Made by a program: the position numbers and the translations under genes. Below, piece by piece: positions 45,623 to 57,782 of a stretch of DNA of 64,000 nucleotides. Source of the stretch: Nephrocerus scutellatus. Taxonomy: Eukaryota; Arthropoda; Insecta; Diptera; Pipunculidae. The DNA is taken from NCBI GenBank assembly GCA_947095585.1, contig OX352761.1, positions 108,611,890 through 108,675,889 of the forward strand. The letters run 5' to 3'. Under the pieces are notes generated by a model. It made no database searches. It was not told the DNA's origin and saw only the letters and a program-made list of their open reading frames with translations. Position 1 is the first letter of the stretch. Each line of letters starts with the position of its first letter.

Positions 45623-45738
45623 TAAAATAATAATAATATTCGGCGCGATAGACCGTTGCGGTCCAAGGCCTAGCTTCTTGCGACCATTTGTGTTGTGCAT
45701 GTATATTATTGGACACAAATGGAAGGGACCTTCAATTT
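45623..45738 (-). mobile_element. tRNA-derived SINE, copy 3 (5'-truncated)
   Basis: Reading the minus strand, the segment has the SINE 3' body: TTGAAGGTCCCTTCCATTTG, CACAAATGGTCGCAAGAAGC, TTGGACCGCAACGGTC and CGCCGAATATT. It ends in (ATT)n at 45623-45640. The tRNA-like head with A and B boxes is missing. Confidence 0.8.
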
Positions 45739-45744
45739 TCTACT

Positions 45745-47135
45745 AATTGATATCGACTATACGGTTTCCCGAAATACCTATCATGCTTTGTAACTTTTCA
45801 TCAAAATACAAATTAAAGTTCAACTTAAATGAAAATACTAAGAATTTTCGTCAAATACCATAAATGTCATATCAAAGCAACAGGAATTTTTGTTTTTTGG
45901 AACTCCATGAATTTCCATCGTCCAGATTCTATGAAGCTGTGCTCCCACATTATTTACGTGAATTTTCCTTCCTCATCTATGAAGGTATCGTTGCAATGGC
46001 AGAGAAGATTTGTTGTTACCCCATATTAGGTTCCATACCAGCTGCAGCCTCAATGCAATTTCGTTAAATGAATAGCAACGAGACAACGTAAAGGGATATG
46101 CGTCAGATATTTGCAGTGGCAATAGCAGTCGAACCAAGTAAATCAATACTGCGCCGCCGAACTCCCCTTTGTTAATCGGAATTTAGCCAAATAACGCGTT
46201 CAACATGCATCAGATTCAAAATGTCTTTCGTATGTAGTACTCGTATATAATATGCTATGTATTCAGGTACGGATTGAAATTGCTATAGCAAACAGGAAAA
46301 TGCACGCTCCAAAGGACTTTGTAAACCTCCTACAAAGGGGTAACATGCTACTGGTTGAAGTTGGATACGGCAAAAACATTTTCAACGATATTCAATGCTG
46401 CAGTTTAGGTTGGTTGCTTCCGTTATCTCTTACCTCTGGTGACTCTTTCCCCCTGAATTTCACTTTTTTGTTAGTTGCATTTTTGTTTACCCTGAAATTT
46501 GCAATATGCCTTGCTATCCTTTTGCCAACCCAGTCACAACTCTTTCATCTGTTAATGTGTATGCAGTGTGGGTGGGTGGATGAGTGCATGTGCATGTATT
46601 GTTCATGTACCTAGGCTATCGTCTACCGTGCCATCAATATTTTACCCTGTACTTTATGAAATTACTTTAACCTTGGAAATTTCTGGGAAATTCTGTGCAC
46701 ACAAATGAACGGACGTCAACTGCAACTCCAAGTGCAGCTTTTCCTGATTTTCATTGGGTTCAAAACAAAAACAATTCCAGCACCTGTTGAAGCAACTAAA
46801 CAAGCAATCACTTTATATTCAATCAATAAGGATTCTGAGCGTCATACTTATAACACCGTAGCAGAATTTGATCAATTTATTTAATGGAACTTACTTTACT
46901 GTTAAAATATATTTTCTTTTTTATGTGGTATTGAGTATTTTCAAAGGAGATTATTGTTATTGAATAAATATTTTCCCTGGAATTTTCGATGAATGTTTTC
47001 TGACTTTTAATAATAAGGTAAATAACAGTGGTGGTAAATATTTACGCTTTTTAGCCAGAAGTTGTAACTTAACTTGCATTTTTTAATTAAATTTTATTGC
47101 AGTGTAAGTACTTTTGATATATGTACAATTTGATT
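45745..47135. other. No recognisable gene
   Basis: About 1.4 kb. The plus frame 46252-46614 (120 codons) has a hydrophobic stretch (FTFLLVAFLFTLKFAICLAI) followed by a Cys-rich end. I cannot assign it, and it has no supporting gene context. Confidence 0.35.
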
Positions 47136-47139
47136 TTTT

Positions 47140-47345
47140 TTTACACACACGCTCAAGGGCATTGCACCCTTATAATGCCAGCATAGCGCGTGCGTTAGGA
47201 AATTAAGTAGAGGAAAATATAAGATGTCTATGCTTATGTATCTTAAATGCCTGCAGAGGACTAGGAAAATTACTCTTCCATTAATTTGTTAATATGCTGG
47301 TAAGGTGAGAAGTCCTCGACCTAGCAACGAATTTATAATGCTATC
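47140..47345 (-). pseudogene. Family D LINE 3' end fragment
   Basis: The block ACACACGCTCAAGGGCATTG with CACCCTTATAATGCCAGC and TAGCGCGTGCG at 47144-47192 matches the 3' ends of family D at 58190-58230 (TAATGCTAGGCACAGCGTGG) and 4890-4915. The following 150 bp (AAGATGTCTATGCTTATGTA, CTTAAATGCCTGCAG) also align to 4940-4990. Only the 3' end is present. Confidence 0.6.
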
Positions 47346-47454
47346 AGGGAACATTTTTGTGGTGGTGGTAGTAGGAACATATGTCACAAAAACCAATGTC
47401 AAATTTAAAATTTCTGCATATAGTTTTTAAAAAGGCTTTTAATTGGATTAACAA

Positions 47455-47970
47455 TATACTATATAATAGATACTAGATACTAGTTTACAGATGCTAGATA
47501 CTAGAAACTATATGCATGCCACTAGATATTAGATACTAGATACTATAATTAGATACTAGATAATATATTCGGCACGACAGACCATTGCGGTCCAACGCAT
47601 GGCTTCTCGCAACCATTTGTGTTGAGCAGGTATATTTTTGCACACAAATGGAGGGGACCTACAATTTAATGCCGGAACCTCCTTATCAGAAGTCCATGCT
47701 CTTATCCACTGATCCACGGCGCCCACAGATACTAGATAATACATACTAGATAATAGATGCTATATACTATATACTAGAAACCATATTCTAGATACTAGAT
47801 ATAAGATACTAGATACTGGACTAGATAGTAGATACTAGATACTACAAACTAGATACTAGATACTACAAACTAGATACTAGATAATAGATACTTGATACCT
47901 GAAAATAGATACTAGATACTAAATGCTTTGCACTAGATACTAGATACTACTTGTTACTACATACAGATTA
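47455..47970. repeat. Degenerate heptanucleotide array (ATACTAG)n
   Basis: The word AGATACT or its close variants (AGATAAT, AGATGCT, ATATACT) repeats in a 7-bp period across about 350 bp, before and after a SINE (47566-47726). TAGATACTAGATACTAG occurs several times. It is a microsatellite-like array; no coding frame is implied. Confidence 0.9.
47566..47726 (-). mobile_element. tRNA-derived SINE, copy 4 (short form) inside the heptamer array
   Basis: On the minus strand the head GGCGCCGTGGATCAGTGGAT (A-box-like TGGATCAGTGG) and AAGGAGGTTCCGGC are followed directly by TTAAATTGTAGGTCCCCTCC, CATTTGTGTGC and the 3' end GTCGTGCCGAATAT. The block between B box and TTAAATTGTAGG that copies 1 and 2 carry (about 110 bp) is missing. 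The 15-bp direct repeat AGATACTAGATAATA flanks it at 47551-47565 and 47727-47741. Confidence 0.85.
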
Positions 47971-48495
47971 CTAGATAATCGTGCCATTATAACCTTCTTC
48001 AGATTGGACTGCGGTACAACGTTTATGAGCTTGCTTGCTTGCTTTATGGCATATTAAAAAAGTGGTACGGTGCATTCTATATAAAAAATTAAAAATAACA
48101 TTTTGAAGACGGTGATTCTGCACAAGAATAGTTAAAATCGGTTTAACTGTTATCGCCAGTAAGATGCAGAAGGGATTCCTCGTATTGAATATTGAATAAA
48201 AAAATGGTAATACAATAATTGGCAAATACAATATTAGCTTTTTGAACGGACAGACTAGAATAAAATAAGTTTTGTTATATGGGGTGCGGCTAAGAATATA
48301 TGTTAGGCGGATATTCGAGAGACAATTCCAGTTTTTAAACATAACATTACGACTGTAATTCGCGAGATAGACGCCGAAAAGATCGAAAAAGTTCTTGAAA
48401 GCTGGAGTAAGAGAATGTCTTAATGTAAGGCCAACATACGGATCGACATGAATAAAATGGTTTTTCCTTATTAAATCGAAGACTCCAGCCTTCAC
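47971..48495 (-). other. 174-codon open frame, unidentified
   Basis: Minus-strand frame, start Met at 48495, with a hydrophobic middle (LILYLPIIVLPFFYSIF) and a Cys/His/Lys-rich end. I do not recognise any domain. The AT-rich composition and strongly hydrophobic F/I/L/Y content can arise by chance. No upstream promoter or splice structure is evident. Confidence 0.25.
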
Positions 48496-48499
48496 AATA

Positions 48500-50115
48500 A
48501 AAAACCATTTTTAAAAAATTTTTGACGTATACTCGTTTTATAGCGCTTTTTAAAAAAACCTTTAAACTGCCTGCCCTTTATAACTAAATTACCTTATACC
48601 TAGACCATATAATTAGACAACTAATTAAATGGGGTTAATAACTTATGCTCAGGTCTGAATGATTGGGTTTGATCTTCATTCACACCCACTCGCATTTGCA
48701 TTGAGCTAATGGTTCTAAAAAAACACACATAGGTTGAATCAATAGTCAATTCCAAATGATTTAGATGAGATTTTACACTTGGTAGTTGACAAACAACAAG
48801 GGTTACGTATAAAATGATAATTAACTATACTTTGCACTTTTTGAAAAACATTTGTTAGCCATATTATCATCATCACATCACATCAACTTTCTAAACTGAC
48901 CTACTCAGTATGAAACCCAAAATGTTGTCGCAAATATTATTCTAATCGTTGAAGAGGTAATGCCACAAAATTTTAATTGCGAACAGTTTTCTGAAATTAT
49001 TACAACATTCAATTGAATGCGTCAATATTTTAACTTCAATAAACACAAATTTTCCTAATAGTTTATATTTTTTTACATCATAGAAATACACACATTATAC
49101 ATTTATGTTACGGTGAAATCGTGTGAAAACCGTCATAAATGAATGTGCATTCAATTTGTATCAGTTGGATGAACACAGTGAACACAACATGAACCATTCC
49201 CGTCCGTTCGCTCTGTCGGAGCTTCTTGCTATAACACGACCATATTCAAAAAAACGCGCATATTGTGGAACTTCTTTAATGCAACTTTGCTAGATTTTGC
49301 TGGTTGCTATCAAATACTATATCATAAATCCCTAATCCTTTTAATCGATATCGCGCAATTGCCAGCCCAATAGACGGGGAATTAAAAAATATAGAAACGC
49401 TGCATATGATATTCCATATTGCGCCATAAGTAATTGCAGGATTTAGTGAGCCATATGAAAAAAAAATATTGATGGAAAAACATTTACAAATTAAAGAACC
49501 TGGATCCTAAAACCATACAGACCAACACTAAACATTGGGCTTGAATAATGTATTTGAATTCCCCATTTCATTTGGAAATATCGATATAAATATTTTTTAT
49601 ATTCAATGGTAAAATGTTAAAGTCTCCTTTTATATATTCGATGTGGTTTTGACTTTGTGCCAAATTTCCGCGTAAATCGAATATTTATAACCTAAAGCGA
49701 ATCGAAATATGAGTATTATGTGCATCAATATGGCTTATTGCGTGAATTTTTGCACAATGCATTAATAGATTTTTATTTGAATTTCGTAAACGGTACTCAC
49801 ATAACGAGTATGTCGGTGATATGAATATTGCACCCATCACAAATATTAGAAGAAGAGTGGTTTATTGATACAAACACAAAAACGTTTTCTAAAATAATAT
49901 CAAAATCCTGTAAAATAAGCGAAAGGAGTATTAAAAACTAAATGGATATCCTTTCCAAAAAGGTGTACAAAACTCTTACTAGACTCAGGGAAAAAGTACG
50001 AATAATGATGATGTTAATAATGATGATGTCCTAGGTAATTGCCATTGCTGTAGCCCAATTTCATCTACCGACATATTTTTAAAGTTCCACAGGGCACCTA
50101 TATTAGCCCAGTACT
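48500..50115. other. No recognisable gene
   Basis: About 1.6 kb of very AT-rich DNA with no frame over 60 codons worth noting and no repeat seen. Confidence 0.5.
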
Positions 50116-50119
50116 ATTT

Positions 50120-50430
50120 TTCTTTTTCATTCTAAGAAGTAGTAACTACCTTTCTGATCTTTCAATTCAGGTCGTATTGAACGGATTCAAATCCAATGTT
50201 CACCGCATAAATGCCGGTGTTCCGCAAGACTCTGTTTTGTCTCCGGCACTCTTTCTGATTTTCAATAATGATCTCCTATCCGCCACTTCTAATCCAATCC
50301 ATCCAATCCGACAACACTCTTAACTTTTCATACGATTTCACGCTTTCTGCACTTCTCTCTTCATCGCAAGTGGAACTTGAACAACAACGTATGTCAAGCA
50401 CGTTAAACTCTGATTCTGATTTTGTTCAGG
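50120..50430 (+). pseudogene. Family D LINE, RT palm fragment
   Basis: The plus strand reads LSIQVVLNGFKSNVHRINAG, then VPQDSVLSPALFLIFNNDLL and SATSNPIHPI. Next, where IHSFADDITLRCSY is expected, it reads RQHS with frame loss, so the catalytic box is damaged. It continues with CTSLFIASGT and TTTYVKHVKL (LINE D sequence LEQQRMSSTLNSD in another frame). At about 50430 it changes to family B in the opposite orientation. Confidence 0.8.
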
Positions 50431-52020
50431 TGACATCGCAAGCCACAGTGACCTGTGAGAAACTAGCTTTCTGATGCTATCCTTGTCCAGATCAACAATT
50501 TCCATATAGGAGAAGGGCCTAATTAACCGTTTGGACTGTCTAAGCCCTGGTGTATTATCCCAGTGGGCTAGACGAAGTTTCTTTTCCCATTTGTAAATCA
50601 TTGCTGTGGTGGTAGCCCAGCTGACACCACAGTAAGGTTCCGGTTCAAAGAACGCAAAATCTGAAACTGCCCAATCTAGTTCATCTGCATGTTCGTTGCC
50701 TGCAACTCCCTGGTGACCAGGGACCCAACCGAGTTTAACCCTGTTGAGCCTTGCCAGGGGTTGCAGATTTAGAATAGCGCCTTCAGTGCTGGCTGACTAT
50801 CTGAAAAGATATAAATCGTAGCGCCTATAATAACCTTCTTAGGTTTATACCAGCGTAGACCTCAATGGCATGGAGCTCCGCTTGGAAAACAATGGGAGTG
50901 GGAATACCCATTGGTATTGAGACCTTGGTGTTGGGTCCGAATACCCCAGCGCCAACTCCAGAATCCATCTTCGATCCGTTTGTGTACCAGACCAGACCTT
51001 TTTTGTCCAGTGCTGGAGCACCATTAGACCAGATCGCTCGGTGCAATATTTTTACCTCAAATAACCTGCCGAAACAGTACTCCCCTGCAATGTTGTCTGG
51101 GATAGTGCAAAGCATGTCTCTTTCAGGAATTAAGTCTGGGATTTTCAAGTGTCCCACGAAGTCACCTTGTTTGTACCCATAGCTTGCAGCTTGATAGCGC
51201 ATCTAGTTTAGATTGGCAGAGGTGAAAGCCCTACAACAGCTCCTAATGCAGTCGTATAGCAGGTGGGCATAGCACCCGTTATACATAGACAGGCAATTAT
51301 TTGTAGCTTCTGAAGCTTAATTACCGTTGTCCGTTCAAGAACTTTAAGCGACCATATGATGGTGATCATAATACGTGATAATTAGTCTCACTATTATGGT
51401 ATACATCCAATGTATCGTTTTGGGATTAAGACCCCAAGTTCTGCCGTAGAGGCGTCTTCAGGCCCACATGCCCCTAGTGGCACGTTCAATGGTGCACTTG
51501 ATGTGAGAATTCCAGTTAAGTCAATTATCAAGGATGACTCTGAGATATTTGACCTAACTGGAACACTCTAATGTAGTGCCCTTTATGGTTATAGGTCCCA
51601 TATCGGACATTCTACGTTTCGTGAATGGCAATAGAACGGTTTTGCAAGGATTGAAGGAAAGACCCATTCTATTGCACCATTCTAAGACGTTAAGTAACGC
51701 ACCTTGCATGACATTTTTTATAGTCGTGCTATACTTACCACTAGTTATGATCGCCAAATCGTCAGCATAACCAATGGCGATGTAGCCTGATATATGCAGA
51801 TCAGCTAGAAGGTTGTCTCTGACAAGTGACCACAGAAGGGGCGAAAGTACGCCTCCTTGCGGGCAGCCCTTATCTGCAGTCACCGACACAGACACTCCCC
51901 CTGATGGGGATGTAATGTCTCGACTTTCTAGCATGGCCGTTATCCATTGGTGGGTCGAGCCCTCGATTCCTCTGTTACTGATTGCTCATGTTATTGAGTC
52001 GTAGTCTCAATGTCAAGGAA
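50431..52020 (-). pseudogene. Family B LINE: RT palm to C-terminus
   Basis: Minus-strand order: AFLDIET (52010), RDITSPSGGVSVSVTADKGC, PQGGVLSPLLWSLVRDNLLA, GYADDLAIITSGKYSTTIKN (catalytic YADD intact, 126-codon frame 51934-51554), GLSFNPCKTVLLPFTKRRM. Then YKQGDFVGHLKIPDLIPERD and GLVWYTNGSKMDSGVGAGVF (RNase H; TDGSK reads TNGSK, so its first catalytic Asp is Asn), then LRLAHWDNTPGLRQSKRLIR and PFSYMEIVDLDKDSIRKLVS. Frameshifts between RT and RNase H. It begins within a few bases of family D on each side. Confidence 0.85.
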
Positions 52021-52345
52021 AGCACACAGACCTATTTCCTTGGATCGAAAAGCCCCACCATTCTCGAACCCATCCGTAATACCCGTGCCGCAACTCGAGC
52101 CCACGGATCTACCACTACCTACGCCTATCTTCGGACGTACTAACCAATTCAGAGATTTGTTCTTTAGCCACACTACAGTTATGTGGAATGAACTGCCCGA
52201 TTCTATGTTTCCGCATTTATATGATCTGCAGTCATTTAAGACACGCGTGCATAGTGATCATATATATTTTCTTCTCCCTAATTTCCTAACGCCCACGCTG
52301 TACCAAGCACTATAAGGGTGCAAATTCTTTTAGCGTGTGTACATT
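52021..52345 (+). pseudogene. Family D LINE, C-terminus and 3' end
   Basis: Plus-strand frame (52010-52315) reads PIFGRTNQFRDLFFSHTTVM, WNELPDSMFPHLYDLQSFKT, RVHSDHIYFLLPNFL and TPTLYQAL before the stop at 52313. RxxFFxRTxxxWNxLPxxxFPxxYDLQxFK is the terminal box of family D. The 3' end GCACTATAAGGGTGCAAATT, AGCGTGTGTACATTATAAAA is similar to that at 47.15 kb. It ends in an A-rich stretch at 52345-52354. Confidence 0.8.
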
Positions 52346-52354
52346 ATAAAAAAA

Positions 52355-54295
52355 TGTATGGTATCAATACTAAAGTTAGTAACCTGTGATAATCAGTCCG
52401 AATCATTCTTTCATAATTGCCTATTAAATTCTCAAGTGTGTTATTCTACCACCCATAAAAATTGAGTAATCGTAAAAGTTCAACGATAAGGCCACCCATA
52501 TATTGAGCGCCGCTGAGCACATCATAGCATAGCTGCAGTATTTAGAGCACACAATGGTAAACTTAATGCCGCAAAATATTAAAGTGGGTTTAGCAAGTAT
52601 AACATTGTGTGCCCTAAAAACCGCGGCTACGCGATGCTGTGTTGAGCTGCGCTCAATATGCGGCTAGCCTAAATCATTTATTGTCTAATTTTTGCCCTCC
52701 CCAGAAGAACTGGCATCTCCATTTATATATTGATTCAAATAGGTATATACCACCAGCTTGAATGGAAGGATTGAACTTCATCGAACTCGTTATCCAGTCC
52801 CTTACTAATACTGGTTCTCCATTCCCTTAAAATTACTTACTCATCGCACGCGTAATAATTGCAATCGATCGATATTCTGCTGGTGCAGGAAATTGAAGGA
52901 CTACAGTTGTAACATTATTTTTGCATTATCGAATTCGGAACTTCACATTCTCCCTGTGCAAAATTCCTGCCGAATGTGTGGTGCTCAAAGGATGGCAGTT
53001 AATCGATTTCCTGCATTTGTACGTGTTCGTTATTGCCAATTCGTCGGTTTGTGGTTATGTAATAGCCTTAAAATAATCCATTCAAAGGATATTTTTTTGT
53101 TCAGGTACTCATTAATTTGCTGTTTGACATTTTATCGCATATAACACATAAATATAATATATTATACATTATAAATTATAACATATATTACATTACAAAG
53201 TCATTAATAAAATCCATCATTGAAAGAGAATTATAAAAAGGAAACGAATTGTTCATTGTTCATGTCCATGTAATGAAAATATTCGAAGCTCTTAATTGCT
53301 TTTGTAAAATTAACCAATTTTAAAGCAGTAGAAAGCATCATCCCCATGTCATATGCCATTCACAAAAACCTCCACAAAAAAAATTAAAACAAAAAGCACT
53401 CAAAGAATAAAACCTTCATTATTCGGATGCGCTAGCTGGCGAACCCATTGAGAAATGAACATAATGCTGGATAATAATAAAAATACACTGCAGTATATAA
53501 TCATCCAGCTTTGTTCTCTGTTCATTCCATGAACACAACAAAAAGCTCATCCACTCCTCATATCAGAGAACGCCAGAAAACAATTCGTTTTGTAGAGAAT
53601 CATCGAGACACAATGTTGAGGAGAGAAGAGGGCAATATTTCAAAGACAACGCCTATCCTAATTAAACTATTAGCCTCCCCGACCATGGATGATAATAAAA
53701 TCAAAGAAGGGGACGTTGACGTTATGAGTCGCGTCACGCATATTCATTTTAGCACAGAGGCAGTATGAGCCTTGTTGGCGGCTAAATTGAAAGTTAGGTA
53801 AATACGAAGAGAAATCTCAAAATATTTAAAAAAAATTTAATATTCATTGTCTCGAATAGGATGAAAAGTACCAAATGCGTGATGTGCAATGAGTATTTTC
53901 TATATAATCTAATGGCAGTATAAGTAAAAGAAATATCTTAAATGGTGCACGCTGGGAATTTAAAAATTCCAAAACTTTGGGGATCTGCATTACGATTGAT
54001 CTGGAAACTACTGACTGCTTAAAACTTGGTTGAGCCAGTAGCGCAACAATCAAGTTCGTGATGTAGTGATTGCTCTACCTCCTAGTGGTGGTCCTCAGGC
54101 AACTATGTGTATAAATCCTTATATATGTAGGCTAAAATTGCAAGTGCGAACGGACTAGCGTTTCTAGTCTAGGTAACGTGTGTTAGCACCCTGCGGTACC
54201 GAATAATGTCCGCTACTAAACCCGACACAACGCCTCGGAGAAATAATGAACGAATTATGACGACTTTTGGCTATTGTACCCGGACTAAGATTGGT
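52355..54295. other. No recognisable gene
   Basis: About 1.9 kb. AT-rich, with TATATAATAT-like runs at 53150-53200. An 85-codon plus frame at 53511-53768 and a 92-codon minus frame at 54442-54164 are unrecognised; the latter is antisense to the start of family E. Confidence 0.45.
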
Positions 54296-54299
54296 TTCT

Positions 54300-56500
54300 G
54301 AAATGTTAGGATGCTCCTTGGCACAGGGACTGAAGGACCTCAAAATGCCAGATTTCTTCAACTGGAACGTGACTTTCTTCGATATAATTTGGACATACTG
54401 GGAGTGAGTGAAGTAAGATGGTTCGAGGCGGGAGAGTACCAATCCGCAATGTGTAACACTGTGCTACACTACTCCGGCAAACCCTTCGGCAGTCTCCGTG
54501 GATCTGCTGCTAACGCCAACAGCACGCAGAGGCCTAATTTCCTGGCACCCACATGATGATAGGATCTTATCGGCCAGATTTTGTCCTAGAGTATGGCGCG
54601 TCACGATCATAAAGTGTTACGCCCCAACGAATCCCTCTGAGGATGAAAAGGACAACTTCTACAATCAGCTAAGCGCTGTATTCAATGCAACGCCGAACGG
54701 AGATATCGTCATCGTGATGGGGGACTTGAATGCCAAGGTAGGTAACGACAATGAAGGACTCAGACATGTGATTGGGAAGCACGGCCTCGGCTAATGAAAA
54801 TAACAATGGTGAAAGATTTGTTGATTTCTGCAAAACCCACCACCTTGTCATAGGAGGCACCATGTTTGAGCATAAGGCCTGTCACAAAGTCAGCTGGGTG
54901 TCAACTGACAGGCAAGCATCTTCCAACCAAATCGACCAATTAGACGTCCGAAACAGACGAGGAGCCGACAAGGGTATGGTACCGGATCATCACCTTATGG
55001 TAGCTACTGTCCAGTTCCGTACTGCGTCAGTTCAAAGAATCCGCAATATTATCCGAATGCCTAGGTATAACATCGACCGGCTAAATATTCCCTCAGTACG
55101 CCAACAATTAAGGGATCATTTATCGCAAGGAGTGGAAGCAATCAGCAGCTTACTGCCTACAACCATCCAAGTACATTGGAAGGTTGTGAAAAGTGTTTTC
55201 ACATCTGGAGCGGAAAGTATTGCTGGTATAAGCCAGACAGGGCACAGCACGTAGCTTACCGAAAATACCTGGAGGAGGATTGAAGAACTTAAGCTACTTA
55301 AAGCTCGTATTATAGATACCCCAGCAGCAGTGAGGATCGAGCTAGAGTCCCTGTATCGAAGGAAAATGAAAAAAGTGCAGCATAGTGTAAGACGTAACAA
55401 CCTGTCCTCAGAAGTAGAGGAAGCAGCGAGCAGGTCAGCAATATCAGAGGTGGTCACCGCTCTAGCCAACATCCGGTAAAAGGCCTAGATGGTGCCGTAC
55501 TCGTTACAGATAAGGACAAGCTCAAGCGATGGAAGGAGCATTTCTCTACGGTCCTTAACCGTGTATTCGCCAACGATATGCACCCAAATCAAACGGAGCT
55601 GCCGGAAGTAACAATTTCCCGAACTCGTACCTCAACTCCCAGTAAAGATGAGATTGCTACCGCGATTAACGCACTAAAGAACAACAAATCGGTAGGACTA
55701 GATGGTATACCCGCAAAGCTATTGCGTGTCGCTCCAACGACATCAGAGAGCTTTTATATCCTCTTAAAGAGAGAGCTTGAGAGGAAGAAAGTATCCCGAA
55801 GAGTGGAAGAAGTGAATGATTTTCAAGCTCCTAAAAAAAGGTAGTCTTATGAAGTGCCAAAACTGGAGAGGCATTTGCGTTCTTCCTGTAGTTGCAAAGG
55901 TAATAGCCAAAGTAGTACTTGAGCGAATTAAGGAACATCTGGAAGATACACTCGATGCCGAACAAGCAGGTTTCCGCACTGGATCCTCCTGTGAAGACCA
56001 CATCAACACCCTGCGGATCATTATTGAACACTGCGTTGAATTCCGGTCACCACTGCTCCTGCTGTTCATCGATTTTGAGACGTTTGTTTGTTTACTCTCC
56101 ACAGGATTATGGAGCCGCACCAAATATGGAAAGGGAGGCAAATGTTGCAGGTTTGAAGATTAATGCTGCCAAAACCGAAATCATCAACCTCGGAACTAAC
56201 TCAGCACTAAGCTCAAGTTAACCTTGCAGGACAACCGGTAGAGAGAGTAGAGAATTTCCAATATCTTGGGCGTATTGTCTGGACCGAAGGTGGAACCGAA
56301 CAGGACATTGTCAACCGAATTGGCAAAGCCAAATAAGTGTTTGGAATGATGTCCATGATATGGCGAAGCAATGCGATCAGCTTAAACACCAAGCTGCGAC
56401 TGTTCCGTTCAAATGTTGAATCTGTGCTGCTGTATGGGTGCAGCACTTGGAAGGTGACTGCTACTATCACAACAAGATTACAAACAATCAAACAACTTTC
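54300..56500 (+). pseudogene. RTE-like LINE (family E): endonuclease and RT with the catalytic core deleted
   Basis: Endonuclease: LERDFLRYNLDILGVSEVRW (catalytic Glu), PTARRGLISWHPHDDRILSA, VIKCYAPTNPSEDEKDNFYN-like, IVIVMGDLNAKVG, SWVSTDRQASSNQIDQLDVR and PDHHLMVATVQFR (terminal DHH). RT: KDEIATAINALKNNKSVGLD, GIPAKLLRVAP, WRGICVLPVVAKVIAKVVLE, EQAGFRTGSSCEDHINTLRI and LLFIDFETF (first palm Asp). Near 56085 it leaps to GLKINAAKTEIINLGTNS, deleting the YADD segment, then EREFQYLGRIVW-like, IGKAK, LLYGCSTWK. A few frameshifts (54560, 54790, 55255, 55850). Best preserved endonuclease in the window, but RT is lost. Confidence 0.85.
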
Positions 56501-56544
56501 TCACGGTAATTTTGTGGCCATGACTTTGTTGCTCTTTTGAGAGG

Positions 56545-57780
56545 GGAAATCTTTGCTGATGCATAATAATAAGATCACTAGCAACTTAGTTGTTGGCTAA
56601 GTCTAAATTATCGGCTATCTACCGACCTCTAAGTGGACAAGCAGAAGCCCAGTGACTAATATGATGCAACTTTTTCGGTTCTGATCTACATTGACATTAA
56701 TGTTTAGACATAGGAGAAATGGTGGGCTGCTTTTTAAGAGGCAGATGCGGAAAATGTCCTACTCAAAAAGTGTGTCACACAAAAATTTAGTACATCCAAT
56801 ACGTTAATAATTAGGTAAACAAAAAATATCCCAAAAGTTTTGAGTATGAAATCTTAACCCAGTTAAAATTAGGTTAGAACCTAAACGCTCCTGTTCTCGA
56901 CAGTTACTGGTCGAGAATGTGTACTGCAGTTTAATATGAAAATATACTTGTGACACTGATGAAAATGTCAGCACATCATCATCTTCATCATCAGTGCAGT
57001 AAAACGTAACGTAAGAAAGGATACGAAAACAATGAAATTAAGCATCCAGGCAGGCGGCAGTCGGGCTGGAAGGCTGGTTTCAATTCTCAAGAATGGCGAA
57101 ACACACAAAAATAAATCCCATTGTGTTTTTGTGACACGACATCAAGTAATAACGTATTCGTTGAATGATGTGATGATGACAATGAGCGTATGACTGTGTG
57201 TATGGGAGGACACATGAATTGTAAAGCAACGTGTAAGACCCACCCCATCGGTGCGAACTGCTAAACAAAAGTAGCCCGAAAGGGTTTATTAATGAGGACG
57301 ACCGCCCCGAGCAATGGCTTGCAACACATACGCTGTCGACTTAATAATCTGACTTTCTACTAATTTATCTGCAAGTTTCACCAATTTGATGTACATGAAC
57401 GTTGACTACATGCCCTGGCTGCTTGCATGAGGCGCATGTGAATTGTCAAAAAAATGGCACAGCGAGTTGTTTTTAAAGTGGGGTAGGTTTTGTGGTTTGT
57501 GGTTCAACCTAATCGCGCTACCAGGGGTTGGTTGACTATGTGTGTGCGCGTAGTGGGAATGGGAAGAACAAGCGCTCGGTGCTTGTGTAAATTTTTGCTG
57601 TTAAAAATTTGAATTAACAAAAAATTTTCTCCTGCCAGCAGCGTATACTCGTACCATGTGTACGTGTGAAACTATTCAGCTTCATACCATCCCAATTATG
57701 AGGTCAAATGTTATACATGTCTTTCTGTTAAGTCTTGTTTGCTGTTGGCTACTTTTCCTGCTTCTAAAGTGTGATCCCAA
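56545..57780. other. No recognisable gene
   Basis: AT-rich DNA of about 1.2 kb, somewhat less so at 57280-57560. No frame with a known domain and no repeat. Confidence 0.5.
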
Positions 57781-57782
57781 GC

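Noticed and set aside
47971..48495. 174-codon frame as a membrane protein gene
   Set aside because: Hydrophobic F/I/L/Y content is what AT-rich DNA gives by chance; no signal, no family.
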